DNA of 64,000 bases from Rhodococcus sp. ARC_M5 (GTDB lineage Bacteria; Actinomycetota; Actinomycetes; Mycobacteriales; Mycobacteriaceae), in NCBI RefSeq assembly GCF_022810405.1, contig NZ_JALGQE010000003.1, positions 248,001 to 312,000 of the forward strand, written 5' to 3'. The notes beneath the pieces were generated by a model, which saw only the letters and a list, made by a program, of their open reading frames with translations, had not been told where the DNA came from and searched no databases. The number at the start of each line of letters is the position of its first letter. Positions within the stretch are counted from its first letter, which is position 1. This document shows, in pieces, positions 8,927 through 18,483 of this stretch. Made by a program: the position numbers and the translations under genes.

Positions 8927-10225
8927 GTGCCCGCTGAGAATGATGCCAAAGCCACCCTCACCTATCCCGGTGGCGAATACTCCATGTCGATTGCCGAGGC
9001 CTCCGAGGGCAACAACGGCATCGAACTGGGGAAGTTGCTGGCCACCACCGGCTACACGACGTTGGACGGCGGGTTCGTCAACACCGCGTCGACCAAGTCG
9101 GCCATCACCTACATCGACGGCGACGCAGGCATCCTGCGCTACCGCGGATACCCGATCGAACAGCTCGCGGGCAAGTCGTCGTTCATCGAGGTCAGCTACC
9201 TGCTGATCTACGGAGAGCTGCCGTCGGAGGTCGAGCTCGAGAAGTTCACCGACAAGATCCGTCGGCACACTCTGCTGCACGAGGACCTCAAGCGGTTCTT
9301 CGACGGCTTCCCGCGTAACGCGCATCCGATGCCGGTGCTGTCGAGCGCCGTCAACGCGCTGTCGGCGTACTACCAGGATTCGCTCGACCCCAACGATCCG
9401 GAGCAGGTCGAACTCTCGACCATCCGCTTGCTGGCCAAGCTGCCGACCATCGCGGCGTACGCCTACAAGAAGTCCGTCGGGCAGCCGTTCCTGTACCCGG
9501 ACAACTCGAAGAGTCTGGTCGAGAACTTCCTGCGCCTCACCTTCGGCTTCCCGGCCGAGCCGTACGAGGTCGACCCCGAGATCGTCAAGGCACTCGACAT
9601 GCTGCTCATCCTGCATGCCGATCACGAGCAGAACTGCTCGACGTCGACGGTCCGGCTCGTCGGATCCTCGCAGGCCAACCTGTTCACCTCGATCTCCGGC
9701 GGCATCAACGCACTGTGGGGCCCGCTGCACGGCGGAGCCAACCAGGCCGTGCTCGAGATGCTCGACAAGATCAAGGCCGAGGGCGGCGACGCCACCGACT
9801 TCCTGCGTCGAGTGAAGAACAAGGAAGACGGCGTCAAGCTCATGGGCTTCGGACACCGGGTGTACAAGAACTTCGATCCGCGCGCGACGCTGGTCAAGGA
9901 AACTGCACATACGATCCTCGGCAAGCTGGGCAACGGCGACGAGCTGCTCGAGATCGCCCTCAAGCTCGAAGAGACCGCGTTGACCGACGACTACTTCGTC
10001 GAGCGCAAGCTGTACCCCAACGTGGACTTCTACACCGGCCTGATCTACCGCGCGATGGGCTTCCCGCCGCGCATGTTCACGGTGTTGTTCGCGATGGGCC
10101 GTCTCCCGGGCTGGATCGCGCACTGGCGCGAGCAGAACGAGGACACGACCGGCAAGATCGGCCGTCCGCGCCAGATCTACACCGGCTACACCGAGCGCGA
10201 CTACCAGGACGTCAGCTCCCGCTAG
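8927..10225 (+). CDS. gltA: Citrate synthase 1
   Basis: This 432-aa type II citrate synthase makes citrate from acetyl-CoA and oxaloacetate for the TCA cycle. The active-site blocks are all intact: GPLHGGANQAVLEML (His), MGFGHRVYKNFDPRA (His) and YPNVDFYTGLIYRAMGFP (Asp). The N-terminal stretch (KATLTYPGGEYSMSIAEASEG) and GELPSEVELEKF domain are typical of hexameric, NADH-sensitive type enzymes. The GTG start is supported by GAGAGGGA at 8912-8919. The gene ends at a strong hairpin. It corresponds to GltA2 (Rv0896) of M. tuberculosis. Confidence 0.96.
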   Translation: MPAENDAKATLTYPGGEYSMSIAEASEGNNGIELGKLLATTGYTTLDGGFVNTASTKSAITYIDGDAGILRYRGYPIEQLAGKSSFIEVSYLLIYGELPSEVELEKFTDKIRRHTLLHEDLKRFFDGFPRNAHPMPVLSSAVNALSAYYQDSLDPNDPEQVELSTIRLLAKLPTIAAYAYKKSVGQPFLYPDNSKSLVENFLRLTFGFPAEPYEVDPEIVKALDMLLILHADHEQNCSTSTVRLVGSSQANLFTSISGGINALWGPLHGGANQAVLEMLDKIKAEGGDATDFLRRVKNKEDGVKLMGFGHRVYKNFDPRATLVKETAHTILGKLGNGDELLEIALKLEETALTDDYFVERKLYPNVDFYTGLIYRAMGFPPRMFTVLFAMGRLPGWIAHWREQNEDTTGKIGRPRQIYTGYTERDYQDVSSR

Positions 10226-10235
10226 CTTCGCTGCA

Positions 10236-10278
10236 CAACAACGCCGCCGGCTCCCATTGGGGTTCGGCGGCGTTGTTG
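10236..10278 (+). terminator. Intrinsic terminator after gltA
   Basis: A perfect 13-bp stem (CAACAACGCCGCC with GGCGGCGTTGTTG) encloses a 17-nt loop, 10 bp after the gltA stop. A weak T/G-rich tail follows. Confidence 0.8.
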
Positions 10279-10295
10279 TTGTGTGAGGCTGCGCC

Positions 10296-10492
10296 GAGTT
10301 CGAGGTTGTGGACGTAATTTGGCCGGGATCTATCCCTAACTTCGAGTGCGCGCGTCGAGTTCGCACTTACGCAGGCGATATGGCCACTTTCGGCTGCACA
10401 ACCGCGATCTCGCTGCGTGACGGCCGAGTGCGCGCGTCGAGTTCGAGGTTATGGACGTATTTCGGCCGGAATCCATCCATAACTTCGAGTTC
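10296..10492. repeat. Pair of imperfect ~54-bp palindromes with repeated flank
   Basis: The unit at 10439-10492 is a near-palindrome centred on CGGCCGG, with arms GTTATGGACGTATTTC and GGAATCCATCCATAAC plus outer GAGTTCGA/TTCGAGTTC. A diverged copy lies at about 10296-10347 (GTTGTGGACGTAATTTGG...CTATCCCTAAC). A 20-bp GC-rich flank (CGAGTGCGCGCGTCGAGTTC) is repeated at about 10343 and 10425. The unit at 10439 abuts the 3' end of the hydrolase gene. No reading frame uses this region. It may be a mobile palindromic element or a bidirectional terminator remnant. Confidence 0.65.
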
Positions 10493-10501
10493 GCGGGCCC
10501 G

Positions 10502-11302
10502 TCAGGCGTCGAAGTGCTTGCGGTTCTTCAACACCGGCAGCGTCTTCCGCACGGCGTCGACCAGTTCGGTGTGGATGTCGATGGTCAGCATTCCGGGCGT
10601 CGCGTCCAGTTGACCGAGGATCTCTCCGGTGGGGGAGCAGACGATGCTGTGTCCCACGCCCAACGGTGCATTCCCTTCGGCGGCAGCGGGTTCGGCTTGG
10701 TCGCAGGCCGCGATGAAGGTCGTCGAGTCCAGGGCACGTGCCCGCGCGAGCAGGGTCCACTGCTCCACTTTGCCGTCGCCCGATCCCCACGATGCCGGAA
10801 CGACGACGAGTTCCGCACCGAGGTCGCCGAGCTTCTGAAACAGGGCCGGGAATCGAATGTCGTAGCAGGTTGCGAAGCCCACTCGAACTCCGGCGATGTC
10901 GACGACGAGGGGCTCCGAACCCGGTGCGACGGTATCGGATTCGGCGAATCCGAAGGCGTCGAACAGGTGAATCTTGTCGTAGCTCGCATCGATTCCGGGG
11001 CCGGTCACGAGCAGGGTGTTGGTCACCCTGTCCGCTGCAGCGGGCGTGAACATTCCGGCGACGACGGTGATGCCGGTGGCGGACGCGATGTCACGTACAG
11101 CGTTGGCCCATTCGCCGTCGAGGGGTTGTGCGAACTTGCGTATCGGCCCGCCGAAGCACCGCATCGTCGCCTCCGGGAACACCACGAGGTCCGAGCCGGC
11201 GTGCGCGGCTGCCCGGGCATGAGTGTCGATGAGTTCGAGGTTCTCGGCGGGGTGTTCGCCACTGGTGATCTGGGCGAGACTGACGCGGATCGTGTCGCTC
11301 AT
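10502..11302 (-). CDS. Nitrilase-superfamily carbon-nitrogen hydrolase
   Basis: The 266-aa protein has the nitrilase catalytic triad: E44 in VVFPEATM, K110 in SYDKIHLFD and C146 in GFATCYDIRFP. The family hydrolyses amides or nitriles with a Cys nucleophile. The Nit-like pattern (KIHLFD...CYDIRFPALF) suggests an omega-amidase or deaminated-glutathione amidase type activity rather than a true nitrilase, but this is inference. No ribosome-binding site is evident; a TACGAT hexamer 7 nt upstream fits leaderless initiation. It stands alone, divergent from the FKBP gene. Confidence 0.88.
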   Translation of the reverse strand: MSDTIRVSLAQITSGEHPAENLELIDTHARAAAHAGSDLVVFPEATMRCFGGPIRKFAQPLDGEWANAVRDIASATGITVVAGMFTPAAADRVTNTLLVTGPGIDASYDKIHLFDAFGFAESDTVAPGSEPLVVDIAGVRVGFATCYDIRFPALFQKLGDLGAELVVVPASWGSGDGKVEQWTLLARARALDSTTFIAACDQAEPAAAEGNAPLGVGHSIVCSPTGEILGQLDATPGMLTIDIHTELVDAVRKTLPVLKNRKHFDA

Positions 11303-11309
11303 GCACTAC

Positions 11310-11315
11310 ATCGTA
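11310..11315 (-). promoter_or_regulatory. Putative -10 (TACGAT) for leaderless hydrolase gene
   Basis: On the minus strand TACGAT is followed by 7 nt and then the ATG at 11302. Confidence 0.5.
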
Positions 11316-11484
11316 TGCCCCGGGCCGCCGGCGTCTCCGACCAGCGAATTCGTGTCTTTTTCGGGTGCCAGCGCCCGTCGCGACCCGTCTACGACGTAGA
11401 GTCGAACTGCTCGACGTTCAGACAACAGCCATTCAGAGCACCACAGCCGGCGTCGGCGGGCCGGCGCAACCGCAGGAGACTTCA

Positions 11485-11844
11485 GTGACGAAGCCAGTGA
11501 TCGAATTTCAGGCCGGACCCGCACCATTGGACCTGGTGACGGTCGACCTCGTCGAGGGTGACGGCGCAGAGGCAGTGGCAGGTGGCACCGTCGAGGTGCA
11601 CTACGTCGGAGTCGAGTTCGACTCCGGTGAAGAGTTCGACTCGTCCTGGAACCGTGGCGAATCCATCCAGTTCCCGCTGCGTGGACTCATCCAGGGCTGG
11701 CAGGACGGCATTCCCGGAATGAAGATCGGCGGACGCCGTCAGCTCACCATTCCGCCGGAGCTCGCCTACGGCCCCGCAGGCGCAGGACACCGACTGTCCG
11801 GCAAGACGCTCGTGTTCGTCATCGACCTGCTCGACGTCAAATAA
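11485..11844 (+). CDS. FKBP-type peptidyl-prolyl cis-trans isomerase
   Basis: This 119-aa single-domain FKBP speeds cis-trans isomerisation of proline peptide bonds. Visible blocks are VEVHYVGVEFDSGEEFDSSW, FPLRGLIQGWQDGIPGMKIG and RQLTIPPELAYGPAG, ending LVFVIDLLDVK. The GTG at 11485 is chosen over earlier in-frame starts because AGGAG lies at 11474-11478 and because MTKPVIEFQ matches family N-termini. No signal peptide is seen, so it acts in the cytoplasm. Confidence 0.93.
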   Translation: MTKPVIEFQAGPAPLDLVTVDLVEGDGAEAVAGGTVEVHYVGVEFDSGEEFDSSWNRGESIQFPLRGLIQGWQDGIPGMKIGGRRQLTIPPELAYGPAGAGHRLSGKTLVFVIDLLDVK

Positions 11845-11920
11845 CTGCAGGTCCGGTAACAGCGCGGGTTGCCGCGGCGGCGGCCGTTCCCCCTCGGCGA
11901 CCTGCGTAAGACTGCAGTAG

Positions 11921-13222
11921 TCAGCGGTCCTGCAATTCCAGCACCAATCGCGCGCCGCCGAGCGGGCTGTCCCTCACATAGGCTCGGCCACCGTGCAATT
12001 CGGCCTGTTGCGCTACCAGCGCCAGGCCGAGCCCCGAGCCGCCCGTCGCGGCCCCGGTGCCACGCTCGAATCGCCCGAACACCGTGTCGCGTTCGCCTGG
12101 GGGAATACCCGATCCGTTGTCGTCGATCGACACGCGCACGGTCGTACCCACCCGTTCGGCGGTGATGACGATCGAGGTGGCGTTGCCGTGCCGTACGGCG
12201 TTGCCGATCACGTTGTCGACGGCAAGTCTCAGACCGGTCGGCAGCGCGCGCATCGTGATCTCGCAATCGGCGGCGGACTCCACTCGTATGTCGAGTTCGG
12301 GGTGCTGTCGTTGCGCATCCTGGGCGGCGACGTCGCAGATGTCGATGATGTCGGTCTCGACTCTGTCCGCCTCGCTGGACAATTCGCCCGATGCCAGTCG
12401 CTCCAGCGCAGTCAGAGTGGTCTCCACCCGCCCCTGTGTTCGTTCGAGGTCACCCAGAATCTCCCGCTGCTGCGCGGGTTCGAGATCGAGTGTTCTGAGC
12501 ACCTCGATGTCGGTGCGCATCGCGGTCAGAGGGGTTCGCAGCTCGTGCGCAGAGACGGCCGCGAAGTCGCGCGCGGTGTCGAGAGCGGCATTGGTGCGGT
12601 CCTGTGCCTCGTTGAGTCTGGTGAGCATGCCCCCGATGGCGACAGCGAGTTCGTCGGCTTCGGTGACGCCAGTCCGGGTTTCCGGAGCGGTCGGCGGTTG
12701 CGCACTGACCTGCCTGGTCAACGTTACGAGCGGTCTGACGGCTCGGCCACCGAAGAGCCATCCCAAACCGGTGGATACGGCGACTGCGGCCAGCCCCAGC
12801 AGGAGTACCTGCTTCTGTTGCTCGTCGGTCACCTGTTGCGCCTCGATGGCCGGCACGCCGATGGAAATGTTGATCGACGAGACCACGGTCGAGACCGCGG
12901 TATAGACCCGGAAGCGTCGACCGTCCACGTCTACGGTCTGCGATCCGGTCTCCAGCGCGGGCAGCCGTGTCGGGGTGGACGCGACGACGATGTCGCCACT
13001 GCGAATGGTGACGGCGAACGCGCCCGAGAGCTGGTCTATGAAGGCCTCCAACGTCGACGAGTTCGGGACCAGAACCTGCGACGCCGTCGTCAGGCGCTCG
13101 TCGAGTTGATTGACGTTGTTGCGCGAGATGGCGACCGACGTGACCACCGCGAGGGCGGCGACCACGAGGGTGGCGCCGAGGGCAGTGGCCGCGGCCACTC
13201 TGGCGCGCAGGGAGAAGCTCAT
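11921..13222 (-). CDS. prrB: Sensor histidine kinase PrrB
   Basis: This 433-aa kinase has a TM helix at about 10-32, an extracytoplasmic sensor, a second TM helix at about 138-158, a HAMP-like linker ([16 protein letters not shown]) and the phospho-acceptor H226 in [12 protein letters not shown]. The ATPase domain shows an N box ([11 protein letters not shown]), [20 protein letters not shown] and [10 protein letters not shown]. It closely resembles mycobacterial PrrB and is coupled to prrA by a 4-bp overlap (ATGA). In mycobacteria this pair is tied to nitrogen and early intracellular adaptation; the signal here is unknown. Confidence 0.92.
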   Translation of the reverse strand: MSFSLRARVAAATALGATLVVAALAVVTSVAISRNNVNQLDERLTTASQVLVPNSSTLEAFIDQLSGAFAVTIRSGDIVVASTPTRLPALETGSQTVDVDGRRFRVYTAVSTVVSSINISIGVPAIEAQQVTDEQQKQVLLLGLAAVAVSTGLGWLFGGRAVRPLVTLTRQVSAQPPTAPETRTGVTEADELAVAIGGMLTRLNEAQDRTNAALDTARDFAAVSAHELRTPLTAMRTDIEVLRTLDLEPAQQREILGDLERTQGRVETTLTALERLASGELSSEADRVETDIIDICDVAAQDAQRQHPELDIRVESAADCEITMRALPTGLRLAVDNVIGNAVRHGNATSIVITAERVGTTVRVSIDDNGSGIPPGERDTVFGRFERGTGAATGGSGLGLALVAQQAELHGGRAYVRDSPLGGARLVLELQDR

Positions 13223-13947
13223 GCGGCATCCCGGACGACGAAGCCGACGCCGCGGACCGTGTGCAGGATGCGCGGCGATCCGTCGGCCTCGAGCTTGCGT
13301 CTGAGGTATCCGACGAACACGTCGACCACGTTCGTGTCGGCGACGAAGTCGTAACCCCAGACCAGTTCGAGCAGTCGCTCGCGCGTCAGGACGACGCCCT
13401 TGTTACGAGCCAGGATGGCCAACAACTCGAATTCTCGCTTGGTCAGGTCGATATCGGCACCGCCCCGGTGGACGCGATAGCCGGGGATGTCGACCACCAG
13501 TGTTCCGATGGCCACGGCGGAGTTGGGTGTGCCCGAATCCGTCACCGGTGCAACCGGACTGGTGCCGCGTCGTCGCAACATGGCGCGAATTCGAGCTACG
13601 AGCTCGGCCAACACGAACGGTTTGGTGAGATAGTCGTCGGCACCGGATTCGAGTCCGGCGATGCGATCGTCCACCGAACTGCGGGCACTGAGCACACAGA
13701 TCGGAATGTCGTTGCCCATGGCGCGCAACGCGGTGACCACGCTGGCACCGTCGAGTACCGGCATGTTGATGTCGAGCACGATGGCGTCGGGCATGGATCT
13801 GGACACGACGCCGAGAGCCTCTGCGCCGTCGGATGCGGTGATGACGGTGAACCCGGACAAGCGCAGTCCGCGTTGCAACGACGACAGCACGTCGGCGTCG
13901 TCATCGACGACCAGGACGGTGGCGGGGGCACTCGGCGATTCGGTCAC
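13219..13947 (-). CDS. prrA: Response regulator PrrA (OmpR family)
   Basis: The 242-aa regulator has a receiver domain ([20 protein letters not shown]; phospho-acceptor D59 in [25 protein letters not shown]) and an OmpR winged helix ([40 protein letters not shown]). It matches M. tuberculosis PrrA almost block for block. The frame is open upstream to 14049, but GTG 13947 gives [17 protein letters not shown], which fits family length. It starts 10 bp after a 68-aa gene and overlaps prrB, so the three are likely one transcript. Confidence 0.94.
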   Translation of the reverse strand: MTESPSAPATVLVVDDDADVLSSLQRGLRLSGFTVITASDGAEALGVVSRSMPDAIVLDINMPVLDGASVVTALRAMGNDIPICVLSARSSVDDRIAGLESGADDYLTKPFVLAELVARIRAMLRRRGTSPVAPVTDSGTPNSAVAIGTLVVDIPGYRVHRGGADIDLTKREFELLAILARNKGVVLTRERLLELVWGYDFVADTNVVDVFVGYLRRKLEADGSPRILHTVRGVGFVVRDAA

Positions 13948-13957
13948 CGGTCCAATG

Positions 13958-14164
13958 CTAGGCAACCCAACTGTCGACGGTGCTGCGGCGTTCCTCGGGT
14001 GTCTTGGCGAAGAAGTCCTCGAGGGCACTGCGACGCCCGGTGTCGGCATCGAGTGACCAGGCGAGCGCGGGGGCCTTGGCGTAGAGCTGCTCGTAGTACT
14101 TCTCGAAGGTGCAGGTGCTGTCGATCAGGGAGAGGGCACCGGGGAAGGGGCGTGCGTTCGTCAT
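13958..14164 (-). CDS. Small conserved-looking protein upstream of prrA
   Basis: A 68-aa frame starts at ATG 14164 with AAGGAG about 6 nt upstream, a strong start. It reads [20 protein letters not shown] and is rich in charged residues later ([19 protein letters not shown]), with no membrane segment. I do not recognise the family. It ends 10 bp before prrA and probably leads the prrA-prrB transcript; a modulator or unrelated function are both possible. Confidence 0.65.
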   Translation of the reverse strand: MTNARPFPGALSLIDSTCTFEKYYEQLYAKAPALAWSLDADTGRRSALEDFFAKTPEERRSTVDSWVA

Positions 14165-14303
14165 GATGTTCTCCTTGTCTGTTCGGTATATCCCAAGGTA
14201 GAGGCCGTAGTTGCGGCCTTGGTGAGTCGTTGTTGGCGGTTCTCTGAGAATCGAACGATCGAGCCGGGGATTGCTCGCGGCGGGGGTGGGTAAGACTGAT
14301 CTC

Positions 14304-15632
14304 ATGTCGATCGTCTGGTTTCGCCGTGATCTCCGTCTGGGTGATCTGCCCACCCTCACCGCCGCTGCCGAGTCCGGAGATCCGGTGCTTGGGCTCTTCG
14401 TACTCGACGACCGTCTGCTGAAGCCGTCCGGCGGACCGCGTAAGGACTTTCTGTATCGGTCCCTCGAGGCACTGAACGAGCAGCTCGACGGCAGGTTGAT
14501 GGTGGTGCACGGTGACCCCGAGACGGTGGTCCCGAAAGTGGCGAAGGCCGTCGGGACCGAGGACGTGCACATCAGTGCCGATTACGGCCCCTACGGGCGC
14601 GAGCGCGACGCCCGGGTCGGGGAGAAGGTGACGTTGGTCGAGACCGGCTCCCCGTACGCGGTCGCGCCGGGTCGGATCGTCAAGAACGACGGGGAGCCGT
14701 ACAAGGTGTTCACGCCGTACTCACGCCAGTGGATGGACCACGGCTGGCGTGGGCCTGCCGATACATCCGCGAAGACTGCCGACTGGATCGACCCGGACGA
14801 GGTGAAAGGTGTTCGGCGCGTCAAGATTCCCTCCGAGAAGGAGGCGTCCGACGCGGCTGCCGGTGAAGCCGCCGCATCGAAGCAGTGGAAGGAATTTCTC
14901 GACGAGGTTTCTGCGTACGACGACGAGCGCAATCGTCCCGACCTCGATTCGACGAGTCGGATGTCGGTGCATCTGAAGTACGGAACCATTCATCCGCGGA
15001 CGATGCTCGCGGACCTGGGCAAGCTCCGCAACGAGGGCGCAGCGTCGTATCGTCGCCAGATCTGCTGGCGAGACTTCTACGGCGACATCCTGTTTCAGCG
15101 TCCCGACAGCGCGCGTGAGAACTACGTCAAGAAGTTCGATGCTATCGAACTGGACTCGGGCAAGCACGCCGACGAGTTGTTCGAGGCCTGGTGCAAGGGC
15201 GAGACCGGCTTCCCGATCGTCGATGCCGGTATGCGGCAGTTGAACTCGGAGAAGTGGATGCACAACCGAGTTCGCATGATCGTGGCGTCGTTTCTCGTCA
15301 AGGATCTGCACCTGCCCTGGTGGCGGGGTGCGCGCTACTTCATGCAGCATCTCGTCGACGGCGATCTGGCCAGCAACCAGCACGGCTGGCAGTGGACCGC
15401 CGGAACCGGTACCGACGCGTCGCCGTATTTCCGGGTGTTCAATCCGATCACCCAGGGCGAGAAGTTCGACCCCACCGGCGAGTACGTGCGCCGCTGGGTG
15501 CCCGAGCTACGCGGTGAAGAAGGGAAAGCCGTGCACACGTTGAAGTTCGGCCGGCCCAAGGAATACCCGGAGCCGATCGTCGATCACAAGCACGAGCGAG
15601 AAGTGGCGATCGCGCGGTTCAAGGCCCTCTAG
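14304..15632 (+). CDS. phr: Deoxyribodipyrimidine photolyase (class I)
   Basis: The 442-aa enzyme repairs UV-made cyclobutane pyrimidine dimers using light, FAD and an antenna cofactor. The N-terminal photolyase domain starts IVWFRRDLRLGDLPTL. The FAD domain shows RRQICWRDFYGDILF, ETGFPIVDAGMRQLNSEKWM, NRVRMIVASFLVKDL and DLASNQHGWQWTAGTGTDAS, with the usual Trp residues. ATG 14304 is preferred to an in-frame start 11 codons earlier, because the family begins MSIVWFRRDLR and an A/T-rich TAAGACT lies 6 nt upstream. Confidence 0.95.
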   Translation: MSIVWFRRDLRLGDLPTLTAAAESGDPVLGLFVLDDRLLKPSGGPRKDFLYRSLEALNEQLDGRLMVVHGDPETVVPKVAKAVGTEDVHISADYGPYGRERDARVGEKVTLVETGSPYAVAPGRIVKNDGEPYKVFTPYSRQWMDHGWRGPADTSAKTADWIDPDEVKGVRRVKIPSEKEASDAAAGEAAASKQWKEFLDEVSAYDDERNRPDLDSTSRMSVHLKYGTIHPRTMLADLGKLRNEGAASYRRQICWRDFYGDILFQRPDSARENYVKKFDAIELDSGKHADELFEAWCKGETGFPIVDAGMRQLNSEKWMHNRVRMIVASFLVKDLHLPWWRGARYFMQHLVDGDLASNQHGWQWTAGTGTDASPYFRVFNPITQGEKFDPTGEYVRRWVPELRGEEGKAVHTLKFGRPKEYPEPIVDHKHEREVAIARFKAL

Positions 15633-15638
15633 CGACCG

Positions 15639-16541
15639 TTATCGCTTGCGGGACAACCCGACTCCCACCAGGCAGATGACCCCGCCGACCACGGCGAGGA
15701 CGTGGGGAACCTCGCCCAGCAGCAGCCAGGCCAGAACGATCGTGATCGGTGGGACCGCATACGTGGTGATGCCGAGCTTGCCTGCGTTCATTCGCGTCAA
15801 CGCGTAGGCCCAGGTGCTGAACGCCAATGCCGTCGGGACCAGGCCGAGGTAGATCAGTCCGCCGGTAGCACCGGTCGAGGCGGTCGACAGGTCGTCGAGC
15901 AGAGCCGGAGCGAAAGGCAGCGTGCACACCGCGCCGATGGTGCAGGCCATCCACGTGACCTGGAGTCCTGGAATGGTGCGCAGTACAGGCTTCTGGCTGA
16001 GCACTCCGATGGCGTAGGTCACCGCGGACACCAGACACAGTGCGATGCCGAGGACGTCGGCGTCTGTTTTGGTGGTCGAGGTGGTGGTGACGGCGGTGAC
16101 GACGCCGACCATTACCGCACCGGCGAACGCGATGCCTGCACCGATCACCAACCACCTCGGAAAGCCCTCGCCCAGAAGCAGACCCGCGAACAGGGCAACC
16201 AGAATCGGTCCGATCTGAATGATCATCGACGTCGTGCCGGCGTCGACGCGCTGTTCGGCAGCATTGAGGGCGACGTTGTAGATGCCGAACCAGAACACCC
16301 CGATGCTGATGATCTGCAGCCACTGAGTGCGGTTCGGCTTCACCCACTGTCTTCTGACCAAGACGATCGCGCCGAGCGCGAACGATCCGATGAGTAACCG
16401 GCCCAAAGCGAGTGGACCGGCACCGAAGGATTCGCCGACGCCGCGAATCGCCACGAAGGCCGAGGCCCACGAGATCACCGTGATGGTGACCGCACCGAGG
16501 GCGAGCCAATCGACGGCGGGACGGGTGTCGAGGTCTGTCAT
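15639..16541 (-). CDS. EamA/DMT-family exporter
   Basis: The 300-aa protein has ten hydrophobic segments in two EamA repeats. The first begins WLALGAVTITVISWASAFVA with GAGPLALGRLLIGSFALGA. The second holds VLGIALCLVSAVTYAIGV and YLGLVPTALAFSTWAYAL, with LAWLLLGEVP near the end. The family exports small metabolites or amino acids; the substrate is unknown. It converges with the photolyase gene with only 6 bp between the stops. A minus-strand TAGCGT lies 7 nt before the ATG. Confidence 0.88.
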   Translation of the reverse strand: MTDLDTRPAVDWLALGAVTITVISWASAFVAIRGVGESFGAGPLALGRLLIGSFALGAIVLVRRQWVKPNRTQWLQIISIGVFWFGIYNVALNAAEQRVDAGTTSMIIQIGPILVALFAGLLLGEGFPRWLVIGAGIAFAGAVMVGVVTAVTTTSTTKTDADVLGIALCLVSAVTYAIGVLSQKPVLRTIPGLQVTWMACTIGAVCTLPFAPALLDDLSTASTGATGGLIYLGLVPTALAFSTWAYALTRMNAGKLGITTYAVPPITIVLAWLLLGEVPHVLAVVGGVICLVGVGLSRKR

Positions 16542-16548
16542 GCCGACG

Positions 16549-16554
16549 ACGCTA
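16549..16554 (-). promoter_or_regulatory. Putative -10 (TAGCGT) for leaderless DMT gene
   Basis: Minus-strand TAGCGT, 7 nt, then ATG 16541. Confidence 0.5.
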
Positions 16555-16613
16555 TCGCGCGGGAGTGCCCGCTGGCGCGCGGGTTTCGGCCATGGTTGCT
16601 CGTATTACCGCCG

Positions 16614-18470
16614 CTATCTGCCGAGCAGCTTCTCCAGCGCGTCGAGGACGGCCGGATCCTCGATGGTCGACGGCACGCCGTACTCCTCGCCGGCGACGAT
16701 CTGGCGCATCGTCTTGCGCAGGATCTTGCCCGAGCGGGTCTTGGGCAGCGCTCCGACGATCGTCACGTCGCGGAACGTGGCGAGCGCGCCGATCTGATCG
16801 CGGACCATGGCCACCAGTTCGCTACGCAGCTGCTCCTCGGTGATGGTCTCACCGGCCTTGAGCACCACGTACCCGCTGGGACGCTGGCCCTTGAGGTCGT
16901 CGTGGATACCGATGACGGCGCATTCGGCGACGGCGGGGTGGCCGGCCAGCACTGCCTCCATCGACCCGGTCGACAGGCGGTGTCCGGCGACGTTGATGAC
17001 GTCGTCGCTACGGCCCAGCACGTAGACGTAGCCGTCGGCGTCGATGTATCCGGAATCGCCGGTGAGGTAGTAGCCGGGGAACGTATCGAGATACGAACGC
17101 TGGAAACGTGATTCGTCGTTCCACAGACCCACCAGCGCGCCCGGCGGCAACGGCAGCTGCACGACGATGTTGCCCTCGGTGCCGGCCTCCACCGGATTAC
17201 CCGACGCATCCAGAATTCCGACCTGGAACCCCGGCACCGGAACAGTGGGTGAGCCCGGTTTGATCGGAAGTGGTTCCAGCCCGCGGAGATTGGCGCAGAT
17301 CGCCCACCCGGTTTCCGTCTGCCACCAGTGATCGACGACCGGGCGATCCAGCGTGCGCGAAATCCATTCGTACGTATCGGGATCGAGGCGCTCACCGGCG
17401 ACGAACAGGGTCTCGAGCGACGAGGTGTCGTACTTCTCCAGCTCGGCGGCGTGCGGGTCCACCTTGCGGATGGCACGCAATGCCGTCGGCGCAGTGAACA
17501 ACGCGCGGACGCCGTGATCCTGGATCACCCGCCAGAATGCGCCTGCATCGGGAGTCCCGACGGGCTTGCCCTCGTACAGAACCGTTGTGGCACCGGCAAA
17601 CAGAGGTGCGTAGACGATGTACGAGTGCCCGACCACCCAGCCGACGTCGGACGCCGTCCACATCACCTGCCCGGGCCCCACATCGTAGATGTTGCGCATC
17701 GACCACGTGAGAGCCACGGCATGACCGCCGTTGTCGCGCACCACACCCTTGGGCTTGCCGGTCGTGCCCGAGGTGTAGAGGATGTACAGCGGATCGGTGG
17801 CCGACACCGAAACCGGTGGGGCGGCGGTGGCGTCGGCGATGAGGGTGTCCCAGTCGAACCAGTCGTGATCGCTGGGAATTCCCTCTCGTGATTTCACGAT
17901 CACCGCAGGCGTTTTCGCGGTGGTGAGAGTCAGCGCGCGTGCCACCAGAGGCAAATACTCGATGACGCGACCCGGCTCGAATCCACCGCTGGCGGTGATC
18001 AACAGTGCGGGTTCGGCGTCGTCGATACGTGCGGCGAGTTCCTTGGCTGCGAAGCCGCCGAATACCACCGAATGGACTGCGCCGAGCCTTGCGCACGCGA
18101 GCATGGCGACGACGGCCTCGGGAATCATCGGTAGGTAGATCACCACGCGGTCGCCCGGCCCCACGCCCTGCCCGCGCAGTACCCCGGCGAAGCGAGCGAC
18201 CTGGTCGAGCAGTTCGGCGTAGGTGTAGCTGCGGGTGAGACCGACCATCGCCGAGTCGTAGATCAACGCGGTCCGGTCGCCGTGCCCGGCGTCGACGTGC
18301 CGGTCCAGGGCATTGACGCAGGTGTTCAGACGGGCCCCGGGAAACCAGTGCGCGCCGTCGAACGCAGTGGTGGGCGGGGTGTCCCAGTCGACTCCGGCCG
18401 CGGCGTCGAGCCAGAATTGCTCACGGTTGTCGATACTGTCCTCGAAGGCCTGCCGATACTCGCCACTCAT
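16614..18470 (-). CDS. prpE: Propionyl-CoA synthetase (acyl-CoA synthetase, PrpE-type)
   Basis: The 618-aa AMP-forming ligase activates propionate to propionyl-CoA. It begins with the ACAS N-terminal domain (YRQAFEDSIDNREQFW). The core shows YILYTSGTTGKPKGVVRDNGG (P-loop A3), WTASDVGWVVGHSYIVY, WWQTETGW and TGDSGYIDADGYVYVLGRSDD. The C-terminal catalytic lysine is in LPKTRSGKILRKTM. The KGVVRDNGGHAVAL stretch is typical of PrpE rather than acetyl-CoA synthetase. ATG 18470 is preferred to an upstream start because a TACGCT hexamer lies 7 nt before it and homologs begin MSGEYRQAF. Confidence 0.92.
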   Translation of the reverse strand: MSGEYRQAFEDSIDNREQFWLDAAAGVDWDTPPTTAFDGAHWFPGARLNTCVNALDRHVDAGHGDRTALIYDSAMVGLTRSYTYAELLDQVARFAGVLRGQGVGPGDRVVIYLPMIPEAVVAMLACARLGAVHSVVFGGFAAKELAARIDDAEPALLITASGGFEPGRVIEYLPLVARALTLTTAKTPAVIVKSREGIPSDHDWFDWDTLIADATAAPPVSVSATDPLYILYTSGTTGKPKGVVRDNGGHAVALTWSMRNIYDVGPGQVMWTASDVGWVVGHSYIVYAPLFAGATTVLYEGKPVGTPDAGAFWRVIQDHGVRALFTAPTALRAIRKVDPHAAELEKYDTSSLETLFVAGERLDPDTYEWISRTLDRPVVDHWWQTETGWAICANLRGLEPLPIKPGSPTVPVPGFQVGILDASGNPVEAGTEGNIVVQLPLPPGALVGLWNDESRFQRSYLDTFPGYYLTGDSGYIDADGYVYVLGRSDDVINVAGHRLSTGSMEAVLAGHPAVAECAVIGIHDDLKGQRPSGYVVLKAGETITEEQLRSELVAMVRDQIGALATFRDVTIVGALPKTRSGKILRKTMRQIVAGEEYGVPSTIEDPAVLDALEKLLGR

Positions 18471-18477
18471 GTTGTGG

Positions 18478-18483
18478 AGCGTA
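18478..18483 (-). promoter_or_regulatory. Putative -10 (TACGCT) for leaderless prpE
   Basis: Minus-strand TACGCT, 7 nt, then ATG 18470. Confidence 0.5.
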
